From Marinagarivorans cellulosilyticus (GTDB taxonomy: Bacteria > Pseudomonadota > Gammaproteobacteria > Pseudomonadales > Cellvibrionaceae), in the NCBI RefSeq assembly GCF_021655555.1, contig NZ_AP023086.1, positions 5,247,068 to 5,311,067 on the forward strand: a DNA stretch of 64,000 nt, read 5' to 3'. The position numbers were made by a program, and so were the translations under genes. Of this stretch, positions 52,782 through 60,976 are shown one piece after another. The notes under the pieces were generated by a model. It made no database searches and was not told the origin of the DNA. It saw only the letters and a list, made by a program, of their open reading frames with translations. Positions within the stretch are counted from its first letter, which is position 1. Each line of letters opens with the position of its first letter.

Positions 52782-55031
52782 TTAGCGAGCAACTGTAATC
52801 CTGTTTCCTGTAGCAAGGTCAATTGCGATAACCCCTTGAGTTCCAGCAGCTACGTAAAGAATGTCATATACAGGATGTATTTCCATCGCGGTAACAGAAG
52901 CCGCTAAACGTGGGCCCTCACCTTTTTTACCCGTTGCTAAGTTAGAAGACGTCATTAATTCAAAAGACTTGGTACTCATATCCATCGCCCATATACGGTC
53001 TTTATCAGCAATGTACAGTACGGAACCATCACGATTTAAGGTCATTGATGTTGGCTTTTCAATCACCTGGCCATTCGATGACAATTCAACAAACAGCTCT
53101 GCTGAACTAGTAACATTACCGCGTTGAGCAGCTGAAGTAACCTCAATGATTGCACCAGTACCAGTGTTGCTTGATGTTCCAAATTGACGAGCAATCAATA
53201 AACTATCGCCATTCCTGACCAAAGCACGAGGACTATAGTTTCCAGAAAAGCGCGTGTCATCTTCACCAGCACCTTCACCGTCATCCACTGAAACCAACAT
53301 ACCGTAATGCTCCCCAGCATAATCACCAGATAGAATCCACTGGTGCAATGGGTCGCTTGAACCGAAGTCTACGAAGTACATAATTGCATCGCCAACTGAA
53401 GCAGTAAGCTCCGCATTAAGATCAACAAATGCGCTTCGTGCACCGTTAATTTCGGCAGTCGTTTCAGCATATGACGATAGAACAGAACCTTGCGCATCTA
53501 ATTGCAATAACTCAACCGCATACTCTTCGCTACCTACAGTTGAGTCGTAACCGTAGCTATCGGCGACAATGTAGATTTCATCATTAGCACTATCGACGGC
53601 CATTGACCAGTAGAGATCTACAGACGCATCTTCAGATCGCATTGCACTGTATATAGCATCGCGCTCACCTGTGGTTGGGTCGAATTTACGTAATTGCCCC
53701 ATATAAGCATCAGTGAAATACAGGATTTGATCATCTGTATCAAAAGCCAAACCAGACGCGTTGAATAATGCACCTTCACCAGCAATGCCACTTGCATGGT
53801 TATTAAGCACTAGTGCTTGCGAATCAATATCACCATTAACAATGACATCAAACTCTTGGTCCATATCAGTACTTAGGATTAATGCGTTATCTGCAGATAT
53901 CCAAACATCACCAGTCTTAGTTAAGCTAACGTCGCCAATTGTTATCGATTGCGTATCTGCAGCGGCTTTCACCATCAATTTGGTTGCAGACACACCACCT
54001 AAGTTAGCTTTGTAAGTTGGGTAGATAAACTCAACCAACGCAGGGGAAGCCGGCTCAGAAGAGCTCGACATTGCAAAGCTAGAAGATTCCGGGGTAGAGC
54101 TACTGCTCATTTCACTGGATGAAGGAACCATATCAGAAGATGAGCTTACAGCAGCATCGGATGAGCTTGTTTCTGTACTTGAAGACGAAGCAAGGTCTGA
54201 ACTGCTTGTCATCTCGCTAGAGGAGTTACCGGTATCGACACACCAAGGTGAATCAGAATGACTCTTCAGATAGGTTGCGATATTAGCGGCATCTGCAATA
54301 CAGGCAGCATCACCATCACAGCCGTCAGTAAATTCCATCATAGACGTGGCAATATAGGCATCTAAAGATATTGCCGACTCATCAAATTTAACAAAACTGT
54401 TCACATCGAGAGACGGGTTAGCACCGCGTCCAGGTGCTGTACCGGTTGCCTCATCAAAAGCCCCGTGACAGGCCGTACAAGAGTTGTCTGCAAACGCTTG
54501 CTTTCCGAGATCTGGATCAACGATTGAACAATCAACGGGATCTGCAGCCACACTTGAAGCCGCTTCAGACGAACTCGACATTGCAGAACTCGAAGATTCA
54601 GCAATAGAACTGCTGCTTTCAACTGAAGAGCTCATCTCACTTGAAGAAACCCCAGCAGAAGAGCTAGAAACAGAAGCAACACTTGAGAGTGAACTCATAG
54701 ATGATAATGAAGCAGGAGGCATATTATCCATACTGCTTGAGCTGGCAGCATCTTCTGAAGAACTTGATACACCAACACTGCTGTCACTTGTGGCAGATGA
54801 AGTACTGTTAGCCTCAGAACTTGAATCCATGCTTGAGGATACTGAAGTCGCCTCAGAACTAGACGCTAAGGCTTCTGAGCTGCTTGATACTACAACATCA
54901 GCAGAGGATGAATTATTTGTCTGCGGGGAAGTAGGGGGTTTGTCACCGCCACCGCCACTTCCACAAGCGGATAATATTGCCACGCTCAATACCGTAGCAG
55001 TCAGTTTTATACCTGTTTTAGCAAGATACAT
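52782..55031 (-). CDS. Poly-serine lipoprotein with one cytochrome c domain and a beta-propeller-like domain
   Basis: 749 residues. Lipobox LSAC (Cys23), then about 140 residues of poly-Ser linker, then a c-type cytochrome domain (about 165-265) with one heme site Cys185-Thr-Ala-Cys-His189, and Met residues in SMMEFTDGC that may supply the sixth ligand. A second linker follows, then an Ig-like piece and a propeller-like domain (about 415-749) paralogous to its neighbours. Probably exported by Sec and anchored in the outer membrane, with heme attached in the periplasm. Related poly-Ser cytochromes of Cellvibrionaceae (for example X183 modules) feed electrons to LPMOs; that role here is inference. 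Confidence 0.87.
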   Translation of the reverse strand: MYLAKTGIKLTATVLSVAILSACGSGGGGDKPPTSPQTNNSSSADVVVSSSSEALASSSEATSVSSSMDSSSEANSTSSATSDSSVGVSSSSEDAASSSSMDNMPPASLSSMSSLSSVASVSSSSAGVSSSEMSSSVESSSSIAESSSSAMSSSSEAASSVAADPVDCSIVDPDLGKQAFADNSCTACHGAFDEATGTAPGRGANPSLDVNSFVKFDESAISLDAYIATSMMEFTDGCDGDAACIADAANIATYLKSHSDSPWCVDTGNSSSEMTSSSDLASSSSTETSSSDAAVSSSSDMVPSSSEMSSSSTPESSSFAMSSSSEPASPALVEFIYPTYKANLGGVSATKLMVKAAADTQSITIGDVSLTKTGDVWISADNALILSTDMDQEFDVIVNGDIDSQALVLNNHASGIAGEGALFNASGLAFDTDDQILYFTDAYMGQLRKFDPTTGERDAIYSAMRSEDASVDLYWSMAVDSANDEIYIVADSYGYDSTVGSEEYAVELLQLDAQGSVLSSYAETTAEINGARSAFVDLNAELTASVGDAIMYFVDFGSSDPLHQWILSGDYAGEHYGMLVSVDDGEGAGEDDTRFSGNYSPRALVRNGDSLLIARQFGTSSNTGTGAIIEVTSAAQRGNVTSSAELFVELSSNGQVIEKPTSMTLNRDGSVLYIADKDRIWAMDMSTKSFELMTSSNLATGKKGEGPRLAASVTAMEIHPVYDILYVAAGTQGVIAIDLATGNRITVAR

Positions 55032-55214
55032 TCGTTGCTTCCTCTCAAGATTGATAGCGGGCCCTAAAGCCAGTTAGCCAAAAATTTGCGCGTATTTAAT
55101 CACAGTTTTAGTGAATGACGCACACAGTAACACCATTGGCTCTAAATCCACGCCCATTAGTTCAAATTTTGATCAGAAATGAGAGGTTTTTGTGCTTTTT
55201 TGTTTTCTTTATCA

Positions 55215-55249
55215 CAAAAAAAGCCCTCGACCTTTCGGGCGAGGGCTTT
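55215..55249 (-). terminator. Terminator of the 55272 cytochrome lipoprotein gene
   Basis: Perfect 10-bp stem AAAGCCCTCG (55220-55229) / CGAGGGCTTT (55240-55249) with a 10-nt loop; the T run on the minus strand follows (A run at 55216-55222). Confidence 0.92.
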
Positions 55250-55271
55250 GTCTTTTAAAGCTTACTGAAGA

Positions 55272-58200
55272 TTAACGAGCAACAGTAATACGGTTACCTG
55301 TGGCAAGATCGATGGCAATAATACCTTGTGCGCCCGCAGCAACATACAAAATGTCGTAAACCGGATGCACTTCCATCGCGGTAACAGAAGCCGCTAAACG
55401 TGGGCCCTCACCTTTTTTACCTGTTGCTAAGTTAGAAGACGTCATTAATTCAAAAGACTTGGTACTCATATCCATCGCCCATATACGGTCTTTATCAGCA
55501 ATGTACAGTACGGAACCATCACGATTTAAGGTCATTGATGTTGGCTTTTCAATCACCTGGCCATTCGATGACAATTCAACAAACAGCTCTGCTGAACTAG
55601 TAACATTACCGCGTTGAGCAGCTGAAGTAACCTCAATGATTGCACCAGTACCAGTGTTGCTTGATGTTCCAAATTGACGAGCAATCAATAAACTATCGCC
55701 ATTCCGGACCAAAGCACGAGGACTATAGTTTCCAGAAAAGCGCGTGTCATCTTCACCAGCATCTTCACCATCGTCTACTGAAACCAACATGCCGTAATGC
55801 TCCCCAGCATAATCACCAGATAGAATCCACTGGTGCAATGGGTCGCTTGAACCGAAGTCTACGAAGTACATAATTGCATCGCCAACTGAAGCAGTAAGCT
55901 CCGCATTAAGATCAACAAATGCGCTTCGTGCACCGTTAATTTCGGCAGTCGTTTCAGCATATGACGATAGAACAGAACCTTGCGCATCTAATTGCAATAA
56001 CTCAACCGCATACTCTTCACTACCTACAGTTGAATCGTAACTATAGCTATCGGCAACAATGTAGATTTCATCATTAGCACTATCAACGGCCATTGACCAG
56101 TAGAGGTCTACAGACGCATCTTCAGATCGCATTGCACTGTATATCGCATCTCGCTCGCCAGTTACTGAGTTGAGTTTACCCAGCTGTCCAGAGTAAGAAT
56201 CTGTGAAATACAATATTTGATCATCTGTATCAAAACCTAAACCAGTAGCATTGAACACCAAGCCTTCACCGGCAGATCCACTTCCATCATTATTCAAAAC
56301 AAGAACATTCGCAGAAATATCGCCAGATTCATCGCTCAATATTACATCAAACGTCTGGCCCGCATCGTTATTAAGCGTTAACGCATCATCCGCAGAAACC
56401 CAAAGGTCACCTTGCTGGCTAAGCGCAACACCACCAACAGTTACGGCAGAAACCGTACCAGTAATTTCAGGTACATCACGTACTTTTAACACAACTTTCG
56501 TTGCAGTAGCGCCGCCTAGGTTAGCTTTGAAAGTTGGGTAAATAAACTCAACCAAACCTTCATCAACAGGCTCAGAAGAGCTAGACATTTCAGAGCTTGA
56601 AGATGCAGGAATGGAGCTACTGGTCATTTCACTGGAAGAAGATACCATCTCAGAAGATGAGCTCATGCCCATTTCACTGGAAGAACTCATATCTGAGCTG
56701 ATGTTCATTTCGCTAGATGCTGTCATATCGCTACTTGAAGCATCAGGTGAAGAGCTTACAGCAGCATCGGATGAGCTTGTTTCTGTGCTTGAAGACGAAG
56801 CAAGGTCTGAACTGCTTGTCATCTCACTAGAGGAGTTACCGGTATCGACACACCAAGGTGAATCAGAATGACTCTTCAGATAGGTTGCGATATTAGCGGC
56901 ATCGGCAATACAGGCAGCATCACCATCACAGCCGTCAGTAAATTCCATCATAGACGTGGCAATATAGGCATCTAAAGATATTGCCGACTCATCAAATTTA
57001 ACAAAACTGTTCACATCGAGAGACGGGTTAGCACCGCGTCCAGGTGCTGTACCGGTTGCCTCATCAAAAGCCCCGTGACAGGCCGTACAAGAGTTGTCTG
57101 CAAACGCTTGCTTTCCGAGATCTGGATCAACGATTGAACAGTCAACTGGATCTGCAGCCACACTTGAAGCCGCTTCAGATGAGCTGGTTACTTCAGAGCT
57201 TGAAGAGTCTGCTTCGGAAGAACTGGCTGCTTCAGAACTTGAAGAATCTGCTTCGGAAGAACTGGCTAGTTCGGAGCTTGAAGAATCTGCTTCGGAAGAA
57301 CTGGCTAGTTCGGAGCTTGAAGAATCTGCTTCGGAAGAACTTGAAGACGGAACAACTATAATCGCGCTCGAAGAACCACCAGTTTGGCTACTTGAAGCAT
57401 CAGAAGAAGAGCTTACAGCCGGAGCTGAAGAGCTTGAGTCTTCGCTAGAAGATACAGTTTCTGAACTGCTGGACATTTCGCTGGAAGAATTACCAGTGTC
57501 TACACACCAAGGTGAATCAGAATGACTCTTCAGATAGGTTGCGATATTAGCGGCATCAGCAATACAAGCAGCATCACCATCGCAGCCGTCAGTAAACTCC
57601 ATCATAGACGCGGCAATATAGGCATCTAAAGATACTGCCGACTCATCAAACTTGGCGAAACCGTTCACATCGAGAGGCGGGTTAGCACCGCGCCCGGGTG
57701 CTGTGCCGGTTGCTTCATCAAAAGCCCCATGACAGGCCGTACAAGAGTTGTCTGCAAACGCTTGCTTTCCAAGATCTGGGTCAACGACTGAACAGTTAAC
57801 GGGATCTGCAGCCACGCTCGAAGCTGTTTCCGAAGAACTGGTTACTTCAGAACTTGAAGAGCCTGCTTCAGAGCTATTGGTTTCTTCAGAAGATGAACTT
57901 ACTTCGCTAGACGAAGAAGCATCTTCAGAAGAAGAGGTCGTATCGTCACTAGAGCTAGAAACTCCAGCGTCTGATGAAGTTGAATCCTCAGAGCTTGTCG
58001 TTACAGCAGAAGAGCTTGTTACTGTTGAATCGCTTGAGGTTGTCGCAGAGCTTGGTGTAATGATGCCGCCGCCAGTAGGATCACTGGAAGATGCGCCATC
58101 GCTAGATGCATTGCCGTCACTGCTATTTGTTGTTTCGTCCGAAGAGCTATTACCCGTATCAGGTACAGAACTTTCTGATGAAGCATCAACGGATGAAACC

Positions 58201-58397
58201 ACCGAAGATTCTGAGCTCTCGGTGGTTTCGGAAGAGTTTGTGGTTGAGTCACTTGATGATGTTATATCGGGTGAACTCGATGTTGGTGTTGAAAAATCAG
58301 GTACTTGGACCTTTTTCCCACTGCCGCATGCAGCTATGGATGTTGTCATTACAGCAAGTAGTACCGACCTGACAATTACAGTTTTTGCGGAGAACAT
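55272..58397 (-). CDS. Poly-serine lipoprotein with two cytochrome c domains and a beta-propeller-like domain
   Basis: 1041 residues. Signal peptide ending in a lipobox-like AAC (IAACGSG), very long Ser-rich linkers, and two cytochrome c domains: heme sites Cys219-Thr-Ala-Cys-His223 and Cys437-Thr-Ala-Cys-His441. The second is near-identical to the domain of the 749-residue neighbour; the first differs at several positions (NPPLDVNGFAKF against NPSLDVNSFVKF). The Ig-like and propeller-like region at the C terminus is almost the same as the neighbour's. A 39-bp tandem repeat lies in the linker between the two cytochrome domains. Probably a surface electron-transfer protein; partner unknown. 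Confidence 0.87.
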   Translation of the reverse strand: MFSAKTVIVRSVLLAVMTTSIAACGSGKKVQVPDFSTPTSSSPDITSSSDSTTNSSETTESSESSVVSSVDASSESSVPDTGNSSSDETTNSSDGNASSDGASSSDPTGGGIITPSSATTSSDSTVTSSSAVTTSSEDSTSSDAGVSSSSDDTTSSSEDASSSSEVSSSSEETNSSEAGSSSSEVTSSSETASSVAADPVNCSVVDPDLGKQAFADNSCTACHGAFDEATGTAPGRGANPPLDVNGFAKFDESAVSLDAYIAASMMEFTDGCDGDAACIADAANIATYLKSHSDSPWCVDTGNSSSEMSSSSETVSSSEDSSSSAPAVSSSSDASSSQTGGSSSAIIVVPSSSSSEADSSSSELASSSEADSSSSELASSSEADSSSSEAASSSEADSSSSEVTSSSEAASSVAADPVDCSIVDPDLGKQAFADNSCTACHGAFDEATGTAPGRGANPSLDVNSFVKFDESAISLDAYIATSMMEFTDGCDGDAACIADAANIATYLKSHSDSPWCVDTGNSSSEMTSSSDLASSSSTETSSSDAAVSSSPDASSSDMTASSEMNISSDMSSSSEMGMSSSSEMVSSSSEMTSSSIPASSSSEMSSSSEPVDEGLVEFIYPTFKANLGGATATKVVLKVRDVPEITGTVSAVTVGGVALSQQGDLWVSADDALTLNNDAGQTFDVILSDESGDISANVLVLNNDGSGSAGEGLVFNATGLGFDTDDQILYFTDSYSGQLGKLNSVTGERDAIYSAMRSEDASVDLYWSMAVDSANDEIYIVADSYSYDSTVGSEEYAVELLQLDAQGSVLSSYAETTAEINGARSAFVDLNAELTASVGDAIMYFVDFGSSDPLHQWILSGDYAGEHYGMLVSVDDGEDAGEDDTRFSGNYSPRALVRNGDSLLIARQFGTSSNTGTGAIIEVTSAAQRGNVTSSAELFVELSSNGQVIEKPTSMTLNRDGSVLYIADKDRIWAMDMSTKSFELMTSSNLATGKKGEGPRLAASVTAMEVHPVYDILYVAAGAQGIIAIDLATGNRITVAR
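57191..57346. repeat. 39-bp x 4 in-frame tandem repeat in a poly-serine linker
   Basis: Four consecutive 39-bp units (57191-57229, 57230-57268, 57269-57307, 57308-57346) with a few substitutions. In the protein they encode the 13-residue unit ELASSSEADSSSS. The unit is a multiple of three, so slippage changes linker length without frameshift. Confidence 0.88.
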
Positions 58398-59610
58398 TTC
58401 TAACCCCCGGGGTGGTTGTCTTTTATTTGCTAGTTAGACTTGCGATACAGCATGCAAGCCAAATTCATTTGAAAGACTAACCATACCGGCTAGCTTCCAC
58501 TCGCACTGAGCATCGAGTGCTCGTTGCTTGTTATTTCGTACAACGTTAATTCCCTGTTTCTCAGCAATAAGATGTATTGCCTTGTCGATACGTACTGGTC
58601 GCTAATTGGCGAACTTAAAACGTGGAACCAGCTTACCCCATCGAAATACCACAATATATGTTCAGTTAATAACCACTATTGGTTTTGCGATTGGTTTCTC
58701 GTTTCCTTAGAGATTTGATCGGCCTTTCTTTTACCTATTCTTTAAATAAGCAAATAAAAAGACGGAACCTTTCCCCGTTTCATTGCTCGCCCGAGTATAC
58801 CTGTGACCATTTTCCCTTGCGGATCTTTTGCGGCGCTTTGAGAAGTGCTTCCTAGAGGTATCCGTTTAATTTCACACAAATGCTGTGATACATATCACAT
58901 TTTTTTACGATTAAAAAGTAATCAATTAACGATTTCGAAATTTTAAGTCTTTTGATCTTTAAAAATTTGAGCTGTGAAGAAATCTAAATCTCTTAGTAGA
59001 GAAGATTAAATATACTAATGTTATTAGTAAAAAAATTCGTGTGTGTAACAGTAAAAAAGTTAATATTTTCAAAGGCTTAATATTTTTTTATGCGGTGGTT
59101 TTACACTGCACCTAACCCCTGAATTGCCGTCGGCCAGTTGTGCATAAGAAATGTGAACTTAGGTTGAATGACAAAATTCGGTATATATCTGTGGATTAAT
59201 GTGGATGGTTTTACTCACCTTGCTCATCATTTACGCATATGGCTGTCCACACTGTGTGTAAATCTGTGTTCAATTGTTAATAAAAGCTATTTATAACCAT
59301 GGCATAAGTATCTTCTGTGTATAAACCTTTGGGTAACCTGAGTTTTCTGTGCATAAAACCCGTTTTAATGATGTGGGTAACTTTATATTCGTAAAAGTAA
59401 TTAGATGAAGGCGCAGAGGCGAGGTCGGTTCTTTGTTGTGACTTTTGGGCTCTCGGTTCGCTTAATATGGCGGGTCTTAGGGCATTTAGAGGTAATAGAG
59501 GGAGCTAGCCTTTGGTTTTTGAGTGGCTATTGGGAACATATAGACGAGCGGAAATGGGCCAGCAGCAAAGGTTGTTAGCCAATAACTCAGTAGGAATGAA
59601 TAAGGGGTGG
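58398..59610. other. 1.2-kb non-coding region between the cytochrome lipoprotein and mnmE
   Basis: No convincing gene. From 58860 to 59100 it is strongly AT-rich (for example 58921-58980 and 59031-59095). From 59139 to 59356 there are DnaA-box-like 9-mers (separate entry). 59400-59610 shows nothing. The promoter of the cytochrome gene must lie near 58400-58550. Confidence 0.65.
59139..59356 (-). other. Cluster of DnaA-box-like sites (candidate origin-like region)
   Basis: Three perfect matches to TGTGNATAA, the complement of TTATNCACA, in one orientation: 59139-59147 (TGTGCATAA), 59316-59324 (TGTGTATAA), 59348-59356 (TGTGCATAA). Near matches: 59190-59198 TGTGGATTA, 59200-59208 TGTGGATGG, 59253-59261 TGTGTGTAA. 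An AT-rich tract lies directly to the left (58860-59100), as an unwinding element would. It is close to mnmE, on the mnmG-mnmE side, not at the usual rpmH-dnaA site. Could be a secondary origin, a relic, or a DnaA-titrating or regulatory region. Confidence 0.5.
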
Positions 59611-60954
59611 TTATTTACCGATGCAAAAGCTGCTAAAAATACGACCAAGTAGATCGTCTGGAGTAAAGCGGCCTGTAATCTCACTCAGGTGATCTTGTGC
59701 CAAGCGAAGGTCTTCAGCTAAAAGCTCACCAGCGGCATGGTGTTGTAGCTGAAAAGCGCCGTTTTCAAGGTATTGCTGTGCTTGCTTTAGTGCATCAATA
59801 TGCCTGCGTCGGGCGCTAAAACCGCCTTCAGTAGTACCTTGGAATCCCATTACACTTTTGAGTTGCTCTTTCAAATCAAGAATACCATCGCCGGTTTTGG
59901 CGGATAACCAAATTCCTTCGGTAGCTTGAGTTGGGATTTCCTCTAACTGATCGCTCTTATTGTAGATGACAGTGAGTTTTGCACGGTAGGCGGGGTTGTT
60001 AAAAAACTCGGGCCAATGGGTATGAATATCGCGCTGTTCGTCATCTGTAGCATCGATCATTAGAATAATGCGATCGGCTTTGTCTATTTCTTCCCATGCG
60101 CGGCTAATACCCATTTGTTCAACAATATCGTCGCTTTCACGTAGACCTGCGGTATCTGTAATGTGTAGCGGCATACCATCAATATGAATATGTTCGCGCA
60201 ATAGATCGCGTGTGGTGCCGGCAATGTCCGTCACAATTGCAATATCCCTCTCGGCCAATCGGTTAAGTAAACTCGATTTCCCGGCATTTGGGCGGCCAGC
60301 TATAACAACTTTCATACCCTCTCGTAAAATGGCGCCTTGCTCGGCTTTATAGAGTACATTTTGCAGGGTGGCCATAATACGCTTCAGCTGGCTTGTAACA
60401 TGGCCGTCTGTAAGGAAGTCGATCTCCTCTTCTGGGAAGTCTATCGCGGCTTCAACGTATAGGCGCAGGGCAATCAGTTCCTCTACCAAATTGTTAATGG
60501 CATGGGAAAATTCCCCTTGTAGTGAATTAACCGCCTGTTTGGCAGCTTCTCTAGAGCTTGCTTCGATAAGGTCTGCAATGGCTTCGGCTTGTGCCAAATC
60601 GAGTTTATCGTTTAGAAATGCGCGCTCGCTAAACTCCCCTGGGCGTGCCAGCCGGCCGCCTTGCTGAGTAACTTGCTCAAGTAGCATATCTAAAATAATA
60701 GGCCCGCCATGGCCTTGTAGCTCTACAACGTCTTCGCCTGTAAATGAGTGGGGCGCTTTAAAATACAGAGCAATGCCGTGATCAATCGCGTTTTGATTGC
60801 TATCTAAGAAAGGCAGGTAATGTGCGTGGCGGGGTTTTAGCGTGCTTGCGGTAATGGCTTGCCCAATAGCGAGTGCTTTAGGGCCGGATATACGAACAAC
60901 GCCAACACCGCCGCGGCCTGGTGCGGTAGCGACAGCGGTGATGGTGTCATTCAT
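59611..60954 (-). CDS. mnmE: tRNA modification GTPase MnmE (TrmE)
   Basis: 447 residues. N-terminal tetrahydrofolate-binding domain (ITAVATAPGRGGVGVVRISG), helical domain, and an inserted G domain with GRPNAGKSSLLN, DIAGTTRD, DTAGLRE and NKSD. C-terminal FCIGK with the conserved Cys. With MnmG it modifies wobble uridine 34 of tRNAs. It follows yidC by 22 bp. Confidence 0.98.
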   Translation of the reverse strand: MNDTITAVATAPGRGGVGVVRISGPKALAIGQAITASTLKPRHAHYLPFLDSNQNAIDHGIALYFKAPHSFTGEDVVELQGHGGPIILDMLLEQVTQQGGRLARPGEFSERAFLNDKLDLAQAEAIADLIEASSREAAKQAVNSLQGEFSHAINNLVEELIALRLYVEAAIDFPEEEIDFLTDGHVTSQLKRIMATLQNVLYKAEQGAILREGMKVVIAGRPNAGKSSLLNRLAERDIAIVTDIAGTTRDLLREHIHIDGMPLHITDTAGLRESDDIVEQMGISRAWEEIDKADRIILMIDATDDEQRDIHTHWPEFFNNPAYRAKLTVIYNKSDQLEEIPTQATEGIWLSAKTGDGILDLKEQLKSVMGFQGTTEGGFSARRRHIDALKQAQQYLENGAFQLQHHAAGELLAEDLRLAQDHLSEITGRFTPDDLLGRIFSSFCIGK

Positions 60955-60976
60955 AAAAAGTCCTTCGTGTTAATAA

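Noticed and set aside
54484..55077. Long plus-strand frame opposite the poly-serine linker
   Set aside because: It is the mirror of Ser codons (acidic, Leu/Glu-rich), with no recognisable domain; the antisense frame with signal peptide, heme motif and propeller is clearly the gene.
57191..57346. Tandem repeats considered as a CRISPR array
   Set aside because: The units are contiguous with no spacers, in frame and coding.
57748..58437. 229-residue plus-strand frame over the start of the large cytochrome gene
   Set aside because: Same reason: an antisense shadow of the Ser-rich region.
58524..58718. 64-residue frame before the candidate DnaA boxes
   Set aside because: Asn/Tyr/Trp-rich composition typical of AT-rich non-coding sequence; no ribosome-binding site.
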